A stretch of DNA of 64,000 nucleotides, from assembly GCF_023276435.1 (NCBI RefSeq), contig NZ_JALLPO010000002.1, positions 124,001 through 188,000 of the forward strand. Reading direction: 5' to 3'. A model generated the notes under the pieces. It had not been told where the DNA came from. It searched no databases and worked only from the letters and a program-made list of their open reading frames with translations. Of the stretch, positions 26,201 to 35,734 are shown in pieces. Source of the stretch: Sphaerisporangium perillae. GTDB taxonomy: Bacteria; Actinomycetota; Actinomycetes; Streptosporangiales; Streptosporangiaceae. The position numbers and the translations under genes are program-made. The stretch's first letter is position 1. Every line of letters begins with the position of its first letter.

Positions 26201-26634
26201 GCGTCCCCGAGCCCTATCCCGCCGAGTCGCCGCGCGGCCCGCTGGTGGCCGTCACCAACGAGTGGGCCGGCTCCGACGGCGACATCTTCAGCCACACCTT
26301 CAAGCTGCTCGGGCTCGGGCCGCTCATCGGCAAGCGCACCTGGGGCGGGGTGATCGGCATCTGGCCGCGCCACCGGCTCGCCGACGGCACGGTGACCACC
26401 CAGCCGGAGTTCTCCTTCGCGTTCGACGACGTGGGCTGGCGGGTGGAGAACTACGGCACCGATCCGGACATCGAGGTGGACATCACCCCGCAGGACTACG
26501 CGCGGGGAGTCGACACCCAGCTCGAACGGGCCATCGACGTGGCGCTGGAGCGCCTGGCCCAGTACCCTCCGCACACCCCCGACCCGGCCGACCGCCCCCG
26601 GCTGGGCACCCCGATGCTGCCTCCGCGCCGGTGA
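23218..26634 (+). CDS. Tricorn-like serine protease (S41)
   Basis: A 1138-residue cytoplasmic protease. An N-terminal beta-propeller array (about 1-560, repeats such as [16 protein letters not shown]) leads into a Gly/Ala-rich insertion near 400-430, a second low-complexity acidic stretch near 560-610, then the core: C1, PDZ (about 845-905) and C2. Catalytic pieces are Ser798-His799 in LGTSHAYE and the nucleophile Ser1019 in [10 protein letters not shown], with [12 protein letters not shown] after it. Tricorn trims oligopeptides released by the proteasome or other proteases. The start at 23218 ([17 protein letters not shown]) is the usual family N-terminus. Confidence 0.9.
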   Translation: MSAYLRFPTIFGEVVVFAAEDDLWMVSADGGRAFRLTAGVAEAGYPRFSPDGTQIAFVGREEGPEEVYVMPADGGAARRMTYDGALCTVTAWDPDGAVIFASDEGQPFDRRKWLHRVDADGITRRLPYGPANSISYGPAGAIVLGRNTADPARWKRYRGGTVGDLWVDREGKGLFTRLISLAGNLASPCWAGPRVYFLSDHEGIGNVYSCTPTGEDLQRHTDHTDYYARNLASDGRRLVYHAAAELYVLDPAEGESRRVEVRLGSSRTQRNRRFVPAGGYLDSARLTPDGSGLAIITRGKAYSFGNWEGPVRQHGEPDGVRYRLLTWLPDGERLVAAASDDGDREVLVVLTADGGAAPVRLSELDTGRAIGLEVSPAGDRVAVTNHRNELLVVDLPPATAAGDGAGPGAAAGSGEAAGAGRGGDTTAGAATAAGQGRLTVVDSSRFGRIEDVVWSPDGHWLAYTCPDTAQTTAIKLCRVATGEVSRATRPVLRDSRPAFDPEGRYLYFIGQRVFNPVYDSLQFDLGFPLGTRPYAIALRADVGSPFVPEPRPLSGGDGPSGKESSTGEEAAGTQDGERHGAAAEAESTAADGAGGEPRGQEPDGAAEPALEIDLEGIEQRVIAFPVPEGRYERVAGMKDKVLFTSFPVQGSLGDEFVPEPASGTLQAYEFAKQKCETLASGVTDFRLGQDGTTLLYRSGQRLRVVKAGESPPDDDAPGRAAGWIDLDRVKVSVCPEAEWRQMFREAWRLQRENFWVQDMAGIDWDGVYERYLPLVDRVGTRGEFSDLLWELLGELGTSHAYESGGEYRPRPHYWQGKLGVDWSYADGVHTIARIVAGDPWDPEATSPLNRPGLDIRPGDAVVAINGQPVGAASGPARLLVNQADQEVELTVRRGDGPPRTVTVKAISDEQPGRYRDWVEANRARTHERTGGRVGYLHIPDMGPDGYAEFHRGFLAEYDREGLVVDVRFNGGGHVSGLLLQKLARRRLGYDYPRWGVPEPYPAESPRGPLVAVTNEWAGSDGDIFSHTFKLLGLGPLIGKRTWGGVIGIWPRHRLADGTVTTQPEFSFAFDDVGWRVENYGTDPDIEVDITPQDYARGVDTQLERAIDVALERLAQYPPHTPDPADRPRLGTPMLPPRR

Positions 26635-26783
26635 CCGTGCCCGCCGGCGTGCCGGCCCCCGATGGGGTCGCCGTCTACGATCACCCGGACCTGGTCCCGG
26701 GCTCCGGGCACTGCTTCGCCGGCGCCGCCATCTCACCGATCATCGAACGCTCGATCGGCTTCCTGGCCGGCGTGCTCCGGTAG
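26631..26783 (+). CDS. Short coupled frame resembling an alpha/beta-hydrolase tail
   Basis: The 50-residue frame starts with GTG overlapping the tricorn stop (GTGA). The [20 protein letters not shown] segment looks like the catalytic-His strand and final helix of an alpha/beta hydrolase, but the rest of such an enzyme is absent. It may be a gene remnant or a small coupled protein. Evidence is limited to overlap and weak similarity by eye. Confidence 0.3.
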   Translation: MTVPAGVPAPDGVAVYDHPDLVPGSGHCFAGAAISPIIERSIGFLAGVLR

Positions 26784-26797
26784 GGGATGCCGGCGGT

Positions 26798-27751
26798 TCA
26801 GCGGGCGGCGTAGGAGCGCAGGCGGCCGGCCAGGGCGGTGACCTCCTCGCGCAGGGCGTCCGGGGCGAGCACGGTGAAGGGCAGGCCGAGGCCGGCGAGC
26901 ATCGTGGCCATGCCGTCCAGCCGTTCGGCGCGGGCCACCATGAGCACGCCGTCCTCGGCCTGGCTCAGTGTCGCGACCGTGGGCGGCAGCCGCCGGCGGG
27001 CCTCGGCCAGGGAGATCTCGAGCAGGACGCGGATCTCGTGCCGGTAGGGGACCGACGACAGCGACTCCACCACGCGCGCCACCGGGTCGAAGGCGCCTGG
27101 GTCGGGGAAGCGCTCCTCGAGCGGCGCGGCGGAGACGACGCGGTCCAGCCGGAAGGTGCGGATCGCCTCCCGCAGCCGGTCCAGGCCGGTGACGTACCAG
27201 CGGCCGGCGTGGAAGACCAGGCCGTAGGGGTCCAGCTCGCGCTCGGTCTCCTCCCCCCGCCAGGAGCGGTAGCGCAGCCGCACCCGCCTGCGGGCCCGCG
27301 CCGCGGCGGCGAGGGTCAGCAGGGTGTCGGCGGCCGGGCGCGCCGCCGGGACCGCGCGGGAGGTGTGGCCGACGGTGTCGGTGACCGCTTCCACCCGCTC
27401 GCGGAGTCCTTGGGGAAGCACCCGCCGGATCTTGGCCAGGGCGCTCTCGGTGGCGCTCTCCCCGACCGCGAGCCCGGTGCGGTGGCCGGCGACCAGGCCG
27501 AGCACGACGGCGGCGGCCTCGTCCTCGGTGAACATCAGCGGCGGGAGCTTGTAGCCGGGCAGCAGGCGGTAGCCGCCGTACCGGCCGCGGCCGGCCTCGA
27601 CCGGGACGCCGAGCTCGCCCAGGCGCGCGGCGTAGCGCCGCAGGGTGCGCTCGTCGACCTCCAGCCGCCGGGCCAGCTCGACGCCGGTCAGCCCGGGCCG
27701 CGCCTGGAGCAGCTCCAGCAGGGCCAGCACCCGCGTCACGGGATGAGACAT
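26798..27751 (-). CDS. WYL-domain transcriptional regulator
   Basis: A 317-residue YafY/PafC-type regulator. The N-terminal DeoR-like helix-turn-helix reads TGVELARRLEVDERTLRRYA (about 20-40) with a wing GRGRYGGYRLLPGYKLPPL. The central WYL domain (about 140-215) has RLRYRSWRGEETERELDPYG and FHAGRWYVTGLDRL, and the WCX C-terminal extension follows. WYL proteins sense small ligands or nucleic acids and usually control the neighbouring gene. ATG 27751 follows GGAGATCTC. It is divergent from the alpha/beta hydrolase with 83 bp between starts, so that gene is the likely target. Confidence 0.88.
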   Translation of the reverse strand: MSHPVTRVLALLELLQARPGLTGVELARRLEVDERTLRRYAARLGELGVPVEAGRGRYGGYRLLPGYKLPPLMFTEDEAAAVVLGLVAGHRTGLAVGESATESALAKIRRVLPQGLRERVEAVTDTVGHTSRAVPAARPAADTLLTLAAAARARRRVRLRYRSWRGEETERELDPYGLVFHAGRWYVTGLDRLREAIRTFRLDRVVSAAPLEERFPDPGAFDPVARVVESLSSVPYRHEIRVLLEISLAEARRRLPPTVATLSQAEDGVLMVARAERLDGMATMLAGLGLPFTVLAPDALREEVTALAGRLRSYAAR

Positions 27752-27766
27752 GAGATCTCCTTCTTT

Positions 27767-27802
27767 ATCCGGACGGATTCTGCCCGGATTCGATCCTATG
27801 GT
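27767..27802 (+). promoter_or_regulatory. Divergent promoter/operator between WYL regulator and hydrolase
   Basis: A dyad ATCCG-GA-CGGAT (27767-27778) overlaps the likely -35 region of the hydrolase promoter; the -10 is TATGGT at 27797-27802. A partial copy, CCCGGATTCG, follows at about 27783. A site here would let the WYL regulator control both directions. Confidence 0.45.
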
Positions 27803-27834
27803 GAGGAACGAAGAACCCACCCGAAGGAGAAGAC

Positions 27835-28572
27835 ATGAGCACGTTCGTCCTGGTCCCCGGATACTGGCTGGGCGCGTGGGCCTGGGAGGGCGTCACCGGG
27901 CCGCTGCGCGCCGCAGGGCACACGGTGCACCCGATCACGCCGACCGGCCTCGCCGACCGCGTCCACCTGGGCGGCCCGGGGACCGGCCTGGACACCCACA
28001 TCGACGACATCGCCGGCACGCTGGTCCAGGAGGACCTGCGTGACGTGGTGCTCGTCGCGCACAGCGGCGCCGGGGCGGCGGTCACCGGTGCGGCCGGCCG
28101 GGTGCCCGAGCGGATCTCCAAGATCGTCTACCTGGAGAGCGGCCCGATCGGCGAGGGCACCTCCACGCTGGACCTCTACCCGCCGGAGGGCCGGGGGTTC
28201 GTGGAGGCGCACCTGACCGGCGGCTGGCGCTACGAGCCGCCGAGCTGGGAGGAGCAGGAGATGCTCGGCGCGAGCACCGAGGGCCTCGACGAGGCGGACA
28301 AGGCCCGCGTCGCCGCCCGGATGACCCCGCAGCCCTACGGCACACTCACCGGGCGGCTGCCGGCGGGCACGGAGGCGGGCACCGCGAAGCTCCCGAAGGC
28401 CCTCATCAGCTGCTCCTTCCCGCTCGACGAGGTCAGAGGGCTGATCGAGCAGGGGCATCCCATGTTCGCGCCGCTGTCCGGCCCGGAGTGGGAGTTCCAC
28501 GAACTGCCGACCGGGCACTGGCCGATGTTCTCCCGTCCGGCCGACCTCGCCCGCCTGCTCGGCACGCTGTGA
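27835..28572 (+). CDS. Alpha/beta hydrolase
   Basis: A 245-residue hydrolase of the esterase/pyrethroid-hydrolase-like group. The oxyanion region is VLVPGYWLGAWAWEGV, the nucleophile serine is in VLVAHSGAGAA and the catalytic histidine in LPTGHWPMFSRP. An acidic residue before the last strand (SCSFPLDEVRGL region) completes the triad. The substrate is unknown. It starts at ATG 27835 after an AAGGAGAAG site and is divergent from the WYL regulator, a common sensor-enzyme pairing. Confidence 0.88.
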   Translation: MSTFVLVPGYWLGAWAWEGVTGPLRAAGHTVHPITPTGLADRVHLGGPGTGLDTHIDDIAGTLVQEDLRDVVLVAHSGAGAAVTGAAGRVPERISKIVYLESGPIGEGTSTLDLYPPEGRGFVEAHLTGGWRYEPPSWEEQEMLGASTEGLDEADKARVAARMTPQPYGTLTGRLPAGTEAGTAKLPKALISCSFPLDEVRGLIEQGHPMFAPLSGPEWEFHELPTGHWPMFSRPADLARLLGTL

Positions 28573-28583
28573 CGGCTCCACGT

Positions 28584-28620
28584 CTTTACTTTGTAGATTA
28601 AGAGCGGTCCGCGGTAGTAC
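28584..28620 (+). promoter_or_regulatory. Promoter-like segment with CTTTACTTTGTAG dyad
   Basis: CTTTACTTTGTAG (28584-28596) is followed after 18 bp by TAGTAC (28615-28620), an arrangement close to that at 16562-16596. It lies just before the broken ABC permease, so the promoter may have outlived its operon. Confidence 0.4.
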
Positions 28621-28622
28621 TT

Positions 28623-29031
28623 TTGTCGTGCCGAACAGGCCTCGCGCCCGGCGACGAGCGGCAGGCCGCGCTGTACATCATGGTCGGCATGGCCGCCTAC
28701 GGAGGCATGGGCGCGGCCTTCAACAACGGCACCGGGCTCGGCGAGGACAAGGCCCTCGGCTGGCTGCGCCAGCTGCGGCTCACCCCCTGGCGCCCGCGAC
28801 CATCGTGGCCGGCAAGACCATGACCGGGATGGTGATCGTGGTGCCGGCGATCGCCGCGGTCCTCGCCGCCGGCGCGCTGGTCAACCACGTCACCCTCGCC
28901 CCCGGCCGGTGGATCTCCATCATCATCCTGCTGTGGGCCGGCACGATCCCGTTCACGCTGTTCGGCCTCGGCAACGGCTATTCGGCGCCTACGCGCTGTA
29001 CGGCTACCGGCGGGCCGGCCGCACGGCATGA
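28623..29031 (+). pseudogene. ABC-2 type transporter permease remnant
   Basis: The typical permease segment QAALYIMVGMAAYGGMGAAF and EDKALGWLRQLRLTP appears in one frame. At about 28785 the reading shifts by one base to LAPATIVAGKTMTGMVIVVP and ILLWAGTIPFTLFGLGNGY. At 28980 it shifts again and jumps to the family C-terminus FGAYALYGYRRAGRTA, with the 60-80 residues usually between missing. The first 50 or so residues and any ATPase gene upstream are also gone. I read this as a decayed DrrB/ABC-2 permease that once formed an export operon with the kinase downstream. Confidence 0.7.
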
Positions 29032-29080
29032 GCGGCGGAGCCGGGACGACGCTCCGTCCGGGACCGGTTAGGTTGTCCCG

Positions 29081-29989
29081 GTGAACAAGCCGCACGCCCC
29101 GGGTCCTGGCCCCCTCGACCGCGCCTTCGCGGCGCAGGGCCCGGACGCGCGGGGCATGTCCCCATGGCTGATCCTGCTGGCCGGGCCGCTGTGGGAGGTG
29201 GTCCGGGGCGAGGCCCGCCCGATGTGGCTCGCGATCCCCGGCCTGGTCGCCGCGGCCGCGCTCTACCTCTGGACCATCAGGCTCGCCTTCATCGACCCCC
29301 GCAAGGCGGAACGGGGGCCGCTGCCCGCGATGGGGCTGCTCACCCTGGTGCTGGTCCTTGCGATGCACAGCTTCTGGTACACGCTGTTCCCCCTGTTCGC
29401 GATCGCGTGCGGGGTGGCGATCAAGGGGCTCGGCAGGGCCGCGGCCGTCCTGATGGTGACCATCGCCGTGGCGTGCGCCCTCTCGCTGCGCGACGGCGGC
29501 GACTGGGGCGAGGTGCTGTCCCTCGGCTGGGGGACCTTCACCGCCGGCCTGGTCACCGCGATCATGTTGCGGCTGTTCGAGGTGATCGGCCAGCTCAGGC
29601 AGACCCGGGAGGAGCTCGCCAGGGCCGCCGTGGCCGAGGAGCGGCTGCGCTTCTCCCGCGACCTGCACGACCTGCTCGGCCACACCCTGTCGGTCATGGT
29701 CGTCAAGGCCGAGGCCGTGCGCCGCGTGCTGCCGTCGGACGCCGGCGCCGCCGCCCAGCAGGCCGGCGACATCGAGCGCATCGGGCGCGAGGCCCTGAAG
29801 GAAGTGCGCGCCGCCGTCACCGGATACCGGGGGCGCAGCCTGTCCGCCGAACTGGAGTCCGCCCGCACCGTCCTCGGTGACGCGGGTGTGCGCCTCACCA
29901 CGCGCTTCCCGGTGACCGACCTCGCGCCCGAGACCGACGCGCCGGCGCGCAGACCAGCGAAGGAGAAGTGGACCTTGAGGGTCTCCTGA
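29081..29989 (+). pseudogene. Truncated NarL-type sensor histidine kinase
   Basis: The first 285 or so residues are a normal actinomycete sensor kinase: four to five membrane segments (about 25-170), then HisKA_3 with the phosphoaccepting His196 in FSRDLHDLLGHTLSVMV. Homology stops abruptly after TTRFPVTDLAPETD at about base 29940; the HATPase domain is missing and 15 unrelated residues lead to a stop. Without the ATP-binding domain it cannot phosphorylate. The response regulator expected downstream is absent too. The 5' part, with GTG 29081, is intact, so a rearrangement breakpoint near 29940 is likely. Confidence 0.7.
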
Positions 29990-30241
29990 CTCGGGTCTCC
30001 TGATAGAAGCGGATCGCAGAACGCCACCTGTGAAAACAGGTGCAAAGACAGCCACTTACTTCGCCCGGATCCACGGCCAGGCCGTCACAGTCCGCGACAA
30101 CTACAAGATCAACTACTTGGCGGCTGGTGACACGTTCGTTACCGGCACCCCCAGTAGGGCGAAGCGGTGGCGGTCGCCATCGAACCACCGGCGCGCGTGG
30201 GGCGGGCGCCCTGGCCTCCGGGGCCGGGGCGCGGACGGGCG
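29990..30241. other. Unassigned segment after the kinase breakpoint
   Basis: About 250 bp with lower GC than its neighbours and no recognisable gene on either strand. It contains the repeated decamer GGTCTCCTGA (just before and at its start) and the hairpin CACCTGT-GAAA-ACAGGTG at 30025-30042. It may be imported or rearranged DNA, perhaps the end of a lost mobile element, but no transposase similarity was seen. Confidence 0.4.
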
Positions 30242-31108
30242 TCAGGGGGCGACGGCCTGGGGGTCGGGCGTCGCGGCGTCGGGTGTGAGCGGGGCGGGAT
30301 CCCACGGGAAGCCGTGCTTGAAGGTCGTCTGGGCGAGCGCCCGCTGCCCGTCGGCGTTGGGGTGGAAGAAGTCCCACTTGCTGATGTGGTCCAGCGTGAA
30401 GGGGTAGGCGAACACCGCGCCGCCGTCGGACCGGCACCCGGGGCCGTAGGCCGCGCACGCCTGCTCCAGCTGCTCGTTGTAGTCCTGCACGCGCTCCCTG
30501 ACGCGGTCCCTGCGGGCCTGGTCCTTCTTGGCGTTGGAGGCGGCGTCGGCCAGCATCGTCGGGCAGATGTGGCCGAGCGCCCAGAACGAGCGCGCCACGA
30601 CGTTGTCCTTGCCGATGCGCCACAGGCGCTTGACGTCGGGGATGCTGGCGACGAACACCCTCGCGCCGGTGGGGGCCAGCACGGCGAGGGCGCGGTCGAC
30701 CCGGGCGCGGTAGGCGGCGACCGGCGTCATCCGCGACTCGCTGGACACGCAGGCGTCCTGCGCGCCGATGAGGATCGTGACGTAGGACGCCCTGGCCGCC
30801 ACGGCCTTCTGGGCCTGAACCACCAGGTCGGCGCTGGTGGACCCCGGCACCGCGAAGTTGAGGTTGTGGCCCTTGATGCCCTGGCCGAGGGCGAGCAGCC
30901 GCAGGTAGTGGCTCTCGACCCCCGGATGGTCCCCCGCCGACCACGACCGGGAGGTGCACTTGACGTACCAGCCGCAGGCGTTGAACCCGGCGCTGATCGA
31001 GTCGCCGAGCGCCGCCATCACCACGGGCAGCGGCTCGGCCGCCGCCGTGGCCGTGCCGGGCACGCACACCACCGCGGCGGCGAGAACGAGCGCGATCTTC
31101 CGGACCAT
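30242..31108 (-). CDS. Secreted SGNH/GDSL-family hydrolase
   Basis: A 288-residue secreted esterase/lipase. A Sec signal peptide covers about residues 1-25 (VRKIALVLAAAVVCVPGTATAAA). The catalytic serine is in block I, AALGDSISAG; the conserved Gly and Asn of later blocks are seen as VPGSTSADL and the less typical LIGAQDAC, where an Asn is expected; and the Asp/His pair lies near FFHPNADGQ. Several cysteine pairs (CGWYVKC, CAAYGPGC) suggest disulphides in the mature protein, as in the Streptomyces SCO7513 lipase group. ATG 31108 follows GGAGG. Confidence 0.88.
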   Translation of the reverse strand: MVRKIALVLAAAVVCVPGTATAAAEPLPVVMAALGDSISAGFNACGWYVKCTSRSWSAGDHPGVESHYLRLLALGQGIKGHNLNFAVPGSTSADLVVQAQKAVAARASYVTILIGAQDACVSSESRMTPVAAYRARVDRALAVLAPTGARVFVASIPDVKRLWRIGKDNVVARSFWALGHICPTMLADAASNAKKDQARRDRVRERVQDYNEQLEQACAAYGPGCRSDGGAVFAYPFTLDHISKWDFFHPNADGQRALAQTTFKHGFPWDPAPLTPDAATPDPQAVAP

Positions 31109-31354
31109 GGTCACCTCCACACCTGGGACGATCGATCCCGGGCGGGAGATCGAGAACCCAAGGTAGAGATCGGCAAGGGTGCGCTCTATTACCTCCAGGG
31201 GACGCGTTGCTACCGTTGACCAAGTTCCTATCGCGGCTTGACAGGGCGGGACCTCTGTGGGGACGCCCATGACGCCCGATCACCCGCGGCGGGTGGGACC
31301 GCCGAACCGGGGCCCGATGTCGAACGCGTTCAGTTTCCGCATAAGGTGGGCAGA

Positions 31355-32584
31355 GTGAGTGTCGCGCTCGGGATAACCCGCCCCCCGCTGGTTCGCACCA
31401 TCTCCATCCATCACCCCGGAGATCTGATCGCGCGACTGCCGCAGGCTCCCCCCTACGCCTGGGTCCACCGCGGTGAAGGCCTGGTCGCCTGGGGTGAGGC
31501 GGCACGGGTGAGCGTTCCTCCCGGGCCCGACCGCTTCGACTGGGCCAGGGCGTGGCTGGCGACGGCGTTCGGCGAGGCCCACATCGACGACGACGTGGAC
31601 GTGCCCGGCTCAGGGCCGGTCGCCTTCGGCTCGTTCACCTTCGACCCCGACGCCCCCGGCTCGGTGCTGGTCGTCCCCCGTGTCGTGCTGGGCCGCCGGA
31701 ACGGCCGCGCGTGGCTGACCACGGTCGGCGAGGCGCCGATCGACCTGGTGGCGCCCATCGGCTCCCCCGGCCGCATCGTGTACGGCGACGGGTCGCTCAC
31801 CGCGCCGGAGTGGCAGCACGCCGTGGGCCGCGCGGTGCGCGAGATCAGGTCGGGCCGGCTGGAGAAGGTCGTGCTGGCCCGCGACCTGGTGGCCACGGCC
31901 GAGCACGACATCGACGTGCGGGTGCTGCTGGACCGCCTGGCCGCCGCCTATCCCGACTGCTACACCTTCTCCTGCGCGGGCCTGGTCGGCGCCACCCCCG
32001 AGCTGCTGGTGCGCCACACCGGCAAGGCCATCGAGTCGCTCGTGCTGGCCGGCACCACCTACCGGGGAGCGGGCCCCGCCGAGGACCGTGCGCAGGCCGC
32101 GGCCCTGTTCGCCTCGCGCAAGGACCGCCACGAGCACGCCTGCGCGGTCGCCTCGGTCCGCGAGGCGCTCACGCCCCTGTGCGCCTCCCTCACGGTGCCG
32201 GACGAGCCCGAGCTGCTGGTGCTGCCCAACGTGCAGCACCTCGCCAGCCGGGTGCGCGGCCGGCTGGCGGACGGCGCGTCGGTGCTGGACGTGGTGGCGG
32301 CCATGCATCCGACCGCGGCCGTCGGCGGCACGCCCACCGGCGTCGCGCTGGACGTGATCCGCGAGCTCGAGGGCATGGACCGCGGCGGCTACGCCGGACC
32401 GGTCGGCTGGATCGACGGCCGCGGCGACGGCGAGTGGGGCATCGCCCTGCGCTGCGCCCAGATCGACGGCCGCCGGGCCCGGCTGTTCGCCGGCTGCGGC
32501 ATCATGGGCGACTCCGACCCGGCCGCCGAGCTGGCCGAGGCGCAGGCCAAGTTCCGCGTGATGCGGTACGCCCTGGAGGGCTGA
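31355..32584 (+). CDS. menF: Isochorismate synthase
   Basis: A 409-residue chorismate-binding enzyme. The N-terminal half is the variable pseudo-repeat; the catalytic half (about 150-405) has VGRAVREIRSGRLEKVVLAR, then CAGLVGATPELLVRHTGK, HEHACAVASVREAL and HPTAAVGGTPTGVALD, and it ends GCGIMGDSDPAAELAEAQAKF. This is the isochorismate synthase pattern; salicylate synthase and anthranilate synthase differ in the C-terminal loop. It converts chorismate to isochorismate, the first menaquinone step, consistent with menD, menB and menE a few kb away. GTG 31355 was preferred to an upstream GTG because homology begins there. Confidence 0.88.
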   Translation: MSVALGITRPPLVRTISIHHPGDLIARLPQAPPYAWVHRGEGLVAWGEAARVSVPPGPDRFDWARAWLATAFGEAHIDDDVDVPGSGPVAFGSFTFDPDAPGSVLVVPRVVLGRRNGRAWLTTVGEAPIDLVAPIGSPGRIVYGDGSLTAPEWQHAVGRAVREIRSGRLEKVVLARDLVATAEHDIDVRVLLDRLAAAYPDCYTFSCAGLVGATPELLVRHTGKAIESLVLAGTTYRGAGPAEDRAQAAALFASRKDRHEHACAVASVREALTPLCASLTVPDEPELLVLPNVQHLASRVRGRLADGASVLDVVAAMHPTAAVGGTPTGVALDVIRELEGMDRGGYAGPVGWIDGRGDGEWGIALRCAQIDGRRARLFAGCGIMGDSDPAAELAEAQAKFRVMRYALEG

Positions 32585-32591
32585 GCGCGGC

Positions 32592-33485
32592 TCAGTCCTC
32601 CACCGGCCTCCTCCCCAGCGCCGGCTCCCCGCCCGCGCCCTGGCCCGGCGGCTCGTCGCCGTTCACCGGCTCCTTCTCCGCCGCCGAGCCCTCGGCCGGG
32701 GCCGGCCCCGCCACGCCGTGGCGGTCGAGCTCGTGGGCGAGGTCGTCCAGCTCCGCGCCTCCGGCCATCAGCGAGGTGAGCTCCTCGCGGGTGATCGCGT
32801 CCTTGTCGAACTGCCCGAGGCTGGTCCCCCGGTTGAGCAGCAGGAAACGGTCCCCCACGGGGAAGGCGTGGTGGGGGTTATGGGTGATGAACACCACGCC
32901 GAGCCCCCGGTCGCGGGCCCGCGCGATGTAGCGGAGCACCACTCCGGCCTGCTTGACGCCGAGCGCCGAGGTCGGCTCGTCGAGGATGAGCACCCGCGCC
33001 CCGAAGTACACCGCCCGCGCGATGGCGACCGACTGCCGCTCGCCGCCGGACAGCGTGCCGACCGGCTGGTCGACGTCGCGGATGTCGATGCCCATCGCGC
33101 GCAGTTCCTCGCGTGCGACCCGCTTGGCCAGGGCCACGTCGAAGCGGCGCAGCGGCCCGGCGACCGGCTCGGAGCCGAGGAAGAAGTTCCGCCAGACCGA
33201 CATCAGCGGGATCATCGCCAGGTCCTGATAGACCGTGGCGATCCCGCGGTCGAGGGCCTCGCGCGGCCCGCCGAGCCGCACCGGCGTGCCGTCGAGCAGG
33301 TACTCGCCGCTGTCCTGGGCGTGCACCCCGGAAAGGATCTTGATGAGCGTCGACTTGCCGGCGCCGTTGTCCCCGAGGACGCAGGTGACCTCGCCCGCCC
33401 GCACGAGCATCGAGACGCCCCGGAGGGCGATCACGCTGCCGAAGGTCTTGCCGATCTCGCGGGCTTCCAGCAGCGGCGGGGTCAT
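32592..33485 (-). CDS. Sugar-type ABC transporter ATP-binding protein
   Basis: A 297-residue single-domain ATPase like FrcA/RbsA halves. Walker A is GDNGAGKST, the signature [14 protein letters not shown], Walker [13 protein letters not shown] and the switch His lies in [12 protein letters not shown] Pro/Gly/Glu-rich tail (about 250-297) is unusual for the family. It powers uptake of a sugar or sugar-like compound with the permease and binding protein upstream. Its ATG overlaps the permease stop by ATGA. It converges on menF with a 7 bp gap. Confidence 0.9.
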   Translation of the reverse strand: MTPPLLEAREIGKTFGSVIALRGVSMLVRAGEVTCVLGDNGAGKSTLIKILSGVHAQDSGEYLLDGTPVRLGGPREALDRGIATVYQDLAMIPLMSVWRNFFLGSEPVAGPLRRFDVALAKRVAREELRAMGIDIRDVDQPVGTLSGGERQSVAIARAVYFGARVLILDEPTSALGVKQAGVVLRYIARARDRGLGVVFITHNPHHAFPVGDRFLLLNRGTSLGQFDKDAITREELTSLMAGGAELDDLAHELDRHGVAGPAPAEGSAAEKEPVNGDEPPGQGAGGEPALGRRPVED

Positions 33486-34516
33486 CGTCGCACCTCCTCG
33501 GCGTAACGGCGGACCAAGCGGTTGGCGAGCGTCGCCAGCAGCAGCATCGCGCCCAGGAAGAACTTGAACCAGTCGGCGTCCCATCCGGCGAACACGATGC
33601 CCTTGTCGGCCATGCCGAAGATCACCGCGCCGATGGACGCGCCGATAGCCGAGCCGTACCCGCCGGTCAGCAGGCAGCCGCCGATCACGGCGGCGATGAT
33701 GTAGATGAACTCCTGCCCGATCCCGGCGTTGGCCTGGACCGAGGTGAAGCGCAGCGCCATGATCGAGCCGACCAGCCAGGCGGCGGTGGCCGTGGTCATG
33801 AACAGCGCGATCTTGGTACGGGCCGCCGGCACGCCGACTGCGCGCGCCGCCTGCTCGTTCCCTCCGACCGCGAAGATCCAGTTGCCGGCGCGGGACCGCA
33901 TCAGCACCCAGGTGGCCAGGGCCGTCACCCCGATCCACCAGAGGATCGCCACCCGGAAGTCCACCCCGCCGACCGTCACCGACCCCGCCAGCAGCGCCTG
34001 CGCCCCGTCGTACCCCTCGGCCCGGCGCAGGCCGCTGACCTGCACGGTGCCGGTGAGCGCCTTGGTGACGCCGAGGTTCAGCCCCTGCAGCATGAGGAAG
34101 GTGCCGAGGGTGACGATGAAGCTGGGCAGCTTGGTGCGGACCACGAGCAGCCCGTTGGCGAAGCCGATGGCCAGGGCCAGGACGAGCCCGGCGAGCATGG
34201 CGGCCCACAGGTTCCAGCCGTACTTGGTGGCCAGCGTGACCATCACCAGCCCCGTCGTACCGGTGAGCACTCCGGCCGACAGGTCGAACTCCCCGCCGAT
34301 CATGAGCAGGGCGATGGCCACGGCCATGATGCCCAGCGTGGATGCCGGGTCCAGCCAGTTGGCCACGCCGTCCGCCGACCGGAAGACCGGCGACTGGGAG
34401 GAGAAGAAGGCGAAGACGGCGATCGCGCCGACCACCGAGCCCAGCTCGGGGCGGATCAGCAGGCGCCGGAGCAGCCCGGCGCCCGCGATCCGCTCGTCGG
34501 CCGGGAGGCTGGTCAC
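33482..34516 (-). CDS. Sugar-type ABC transporter permease
   Basis: A 344-residue RbsC/BPD_transp_2-type permease with about nine hydrophobic segments. Family marks are [36 protein letters not shown] and [20 protein letters not shown]. It forms the membrane channel for the substrate delivered by the lipoprotein encoded upstream. The start is GTG 34516, overlapping that gene's stop (GTGA), so the three genes form a tightly coupled operon. Confidence 0.9.
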   Translation of the reverse strand: MTSLPADERIAGAGLLRRLLIRPELGSVVGAIAVFAFFSSQSPVFRSADGVANWLDPASTLGIMAVAIALLMIGGEFDLSAGVLTGTTGLVMVTLATKYGWNLWAAMLAGLVLALAIGFANGLLVVRTKLPSFIVTLGTFLMLQGLNLGVTKALTGTVQVSGLRRAEGYDGAQALLAGSVTVGGVDFRVAILWWIGVTALATWVLMRSRAGNWIFAVGGNEQAARAVGVPAARTKIALFMTTATAAWLVGSIMALRFTSVQANAGIGQEFIYIIAAVIGGCLLTGGYGSAIGASIGAVIFGMADKGIVFAGWDADWFKFFLGAMLLLATLANRLVRRYAEEVRR

Positions 34517-35508
34517 CGGGTGCCGCCCTGCGCCAGCTTGGCGACCTGCGCCGCGTTGTCCTTGGTCACGAACCCCGGGCCGGTGTTGACGGGCAGGCCG
34601 CCGCCGACGGTGTTGAGGTTCTTCTTGTACAGGTAGAGGAAGGTGATCGGCAGCCAGCCCTGCAGGTACTGCTGCTGGTCGACGGCGAACAGGATCTCCC
34701 CCGCCTCGATGGCGTCGACGACGTCGGCCGACAGGTCGAAGGTGGCGAGCTTGGCCGTGGATCCACCGTCCTTGATCGCGTCACGGGCGGCGATCGCGAC
34801 CGCGGGGTTCAGCGTCAGCACGCCGTTCAGCGAGGAGTCCGTCTGGAGCTTCGCCTTGATCTTGGAGGTGGCGTCGGCGAGGTTGCTCACGTCCACCTGC
34901 AGCCGCTCGACGGTGCCGCCGAGGGTCGCCGTGGCGCCGTTGCAGCGCTGGTCCAGGCCGACGTTGCCCGCCTCGTGGATGACGCAGAGGAGCTTGGTGA
35001 CCCCCTCGGCCTTGAGCTTCTCCCCGGCGCCGCGCCCGGCGACCTCCTCCGACTGCCCCACGTGGGTGATCGCGCCGAACTCCTTGGACTTGTCGGCGCC
35101 GGAGTTGATGGTGACGACCGGGATCTTGGCGGCCACCGCCTTGGTGATCGACTCCTTCAGGGCGTCGGGGTTGGCCATGGAGACCACCACGCCGTCGACC
35201 TTCTGGCTGACCGCCTGGTCGATGAGCTGGGCCTGCTTGGCGGGGTCGCCGTCGCCCTGGTAGGTCACCTTGGCGCCGTACTGCTTGCCGGCGGCCTCGG
35301 CGCCGTTCTTCACGACGTCCCAGAACGCGTCTCCGGCGCCGCCGTGGGTGATGACGGCGAAGGTGCCGCCGCTCTCGCCGCCCTGCCCGCCCGCCGCGGA
35401 CGACGCGGGGGCGCCGGACGCCGGGGTGGTCGCGTCACCGCTGGAACATCCGCCGAGCGCCAGCGTTCCCAGGGCTATCGTCGCCATCAACCGTGTGGTC
35501 AACCTCAT
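34513..35508 (-). CDS. Sugar-binding lipoprotein of ABC transporter
   Basis: A 331-residue periplasmic-binding-protein-like lipoprotein. The signal peptide ends in a lipobox, LALGGCSSG, with the lipidated Cys at about 21. The type 1 fold shows [40 protein letters not shown] and [16 protein letters not shown]-like [16 protein letters not shown], close to ribose/inositol/simple-sugar binders. The ligand is unknown. It is the first gene of the operon, about 80 bp downstream of the GntR-type operator at 35590. Confidence 0.9.
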   Translation of the reverse strand: MRLTTRLMATIALGTLALGGCSSGDATTPASGAPASSAAGGQGGESGGTFAVITHGGAGDAFWDVVKNGAEAAGKQYGAKVTYQGDGDPAKQAQLIDQAVSQKVDGVVVSMANPDALKESITKAVAAKIPVVTINSGADKSKEFGAITHVGQSEEVAGRGAGEKLKAEGVTKLLCVIHEAGNVGLDQRCNGATATLGGTVERLQVDVSNLADATSKIKAKLQTDSSLNGVLTLNPAVAIAARDAIKDGGSTAKLATFDLSADVVDAIEAGEILFAVDQQQYLQGWLPITFLYLYKKNLNTVGGGLPVNTGPGFVTKDNAAQVAKLAQGGTR

Positions 35509-35589
35509 GGATTACCTCCCGTACCGTCCCGGGGGACGGGATCGGCCGCATGCCAGCGTTTGTAACCTCAGGTAACCTCCCTGTCAATC

Positions 35590-35613
35590 ATTTGTCGTGA
35601 CATTCTGACGTAC
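35590..35613. promoter_or_regulatory. GntR-type operator, transporter copy
   Basis: ATTTGTCGTGACATTCTGACGTAC matches 36227-36250, before gntR, at 20 of 24 positions. Both contain TGTC-N2-GACA followed by TTCTGA. It lies upstream of the sugar transporter operon and is the best candidate for control by the neighbouring GntR protein. Confidence 0.6.
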
Positions 35614-35685
35614 AGGCCTTTCGCGCCGGATCCGCCGGAAACGTTGCAGGGCAGGACGATGGACTCTGACCTGCGGGAACACGCG

Positions 35686-35715
35686 AAAAAGCCCGGCAAG
35701 AGACTCTCACCGGGC
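35686..35715 (-). terminator. Rho-independent terminator of the coiled-coil gene
   Basis: Read on the minus strand, GCCCGG (35715-35710) pairs with CCGGGC (35696-35691) and is followed by five T residues (35690-35686). It lies about 20 bp after the coiled-coil gene's stop. Confidence 0.65.
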
Positions 35716-35734
35716 CCGGGGGGGACGTCAGGGT

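Noticed and set aside
30030-30407. Frame MKTGAKTATYFARIHG as a possible mobile-element gene
   Set aside because: No transposase or other family motif was recognised, and it runs antisense into the SGNH hydrolase gene.
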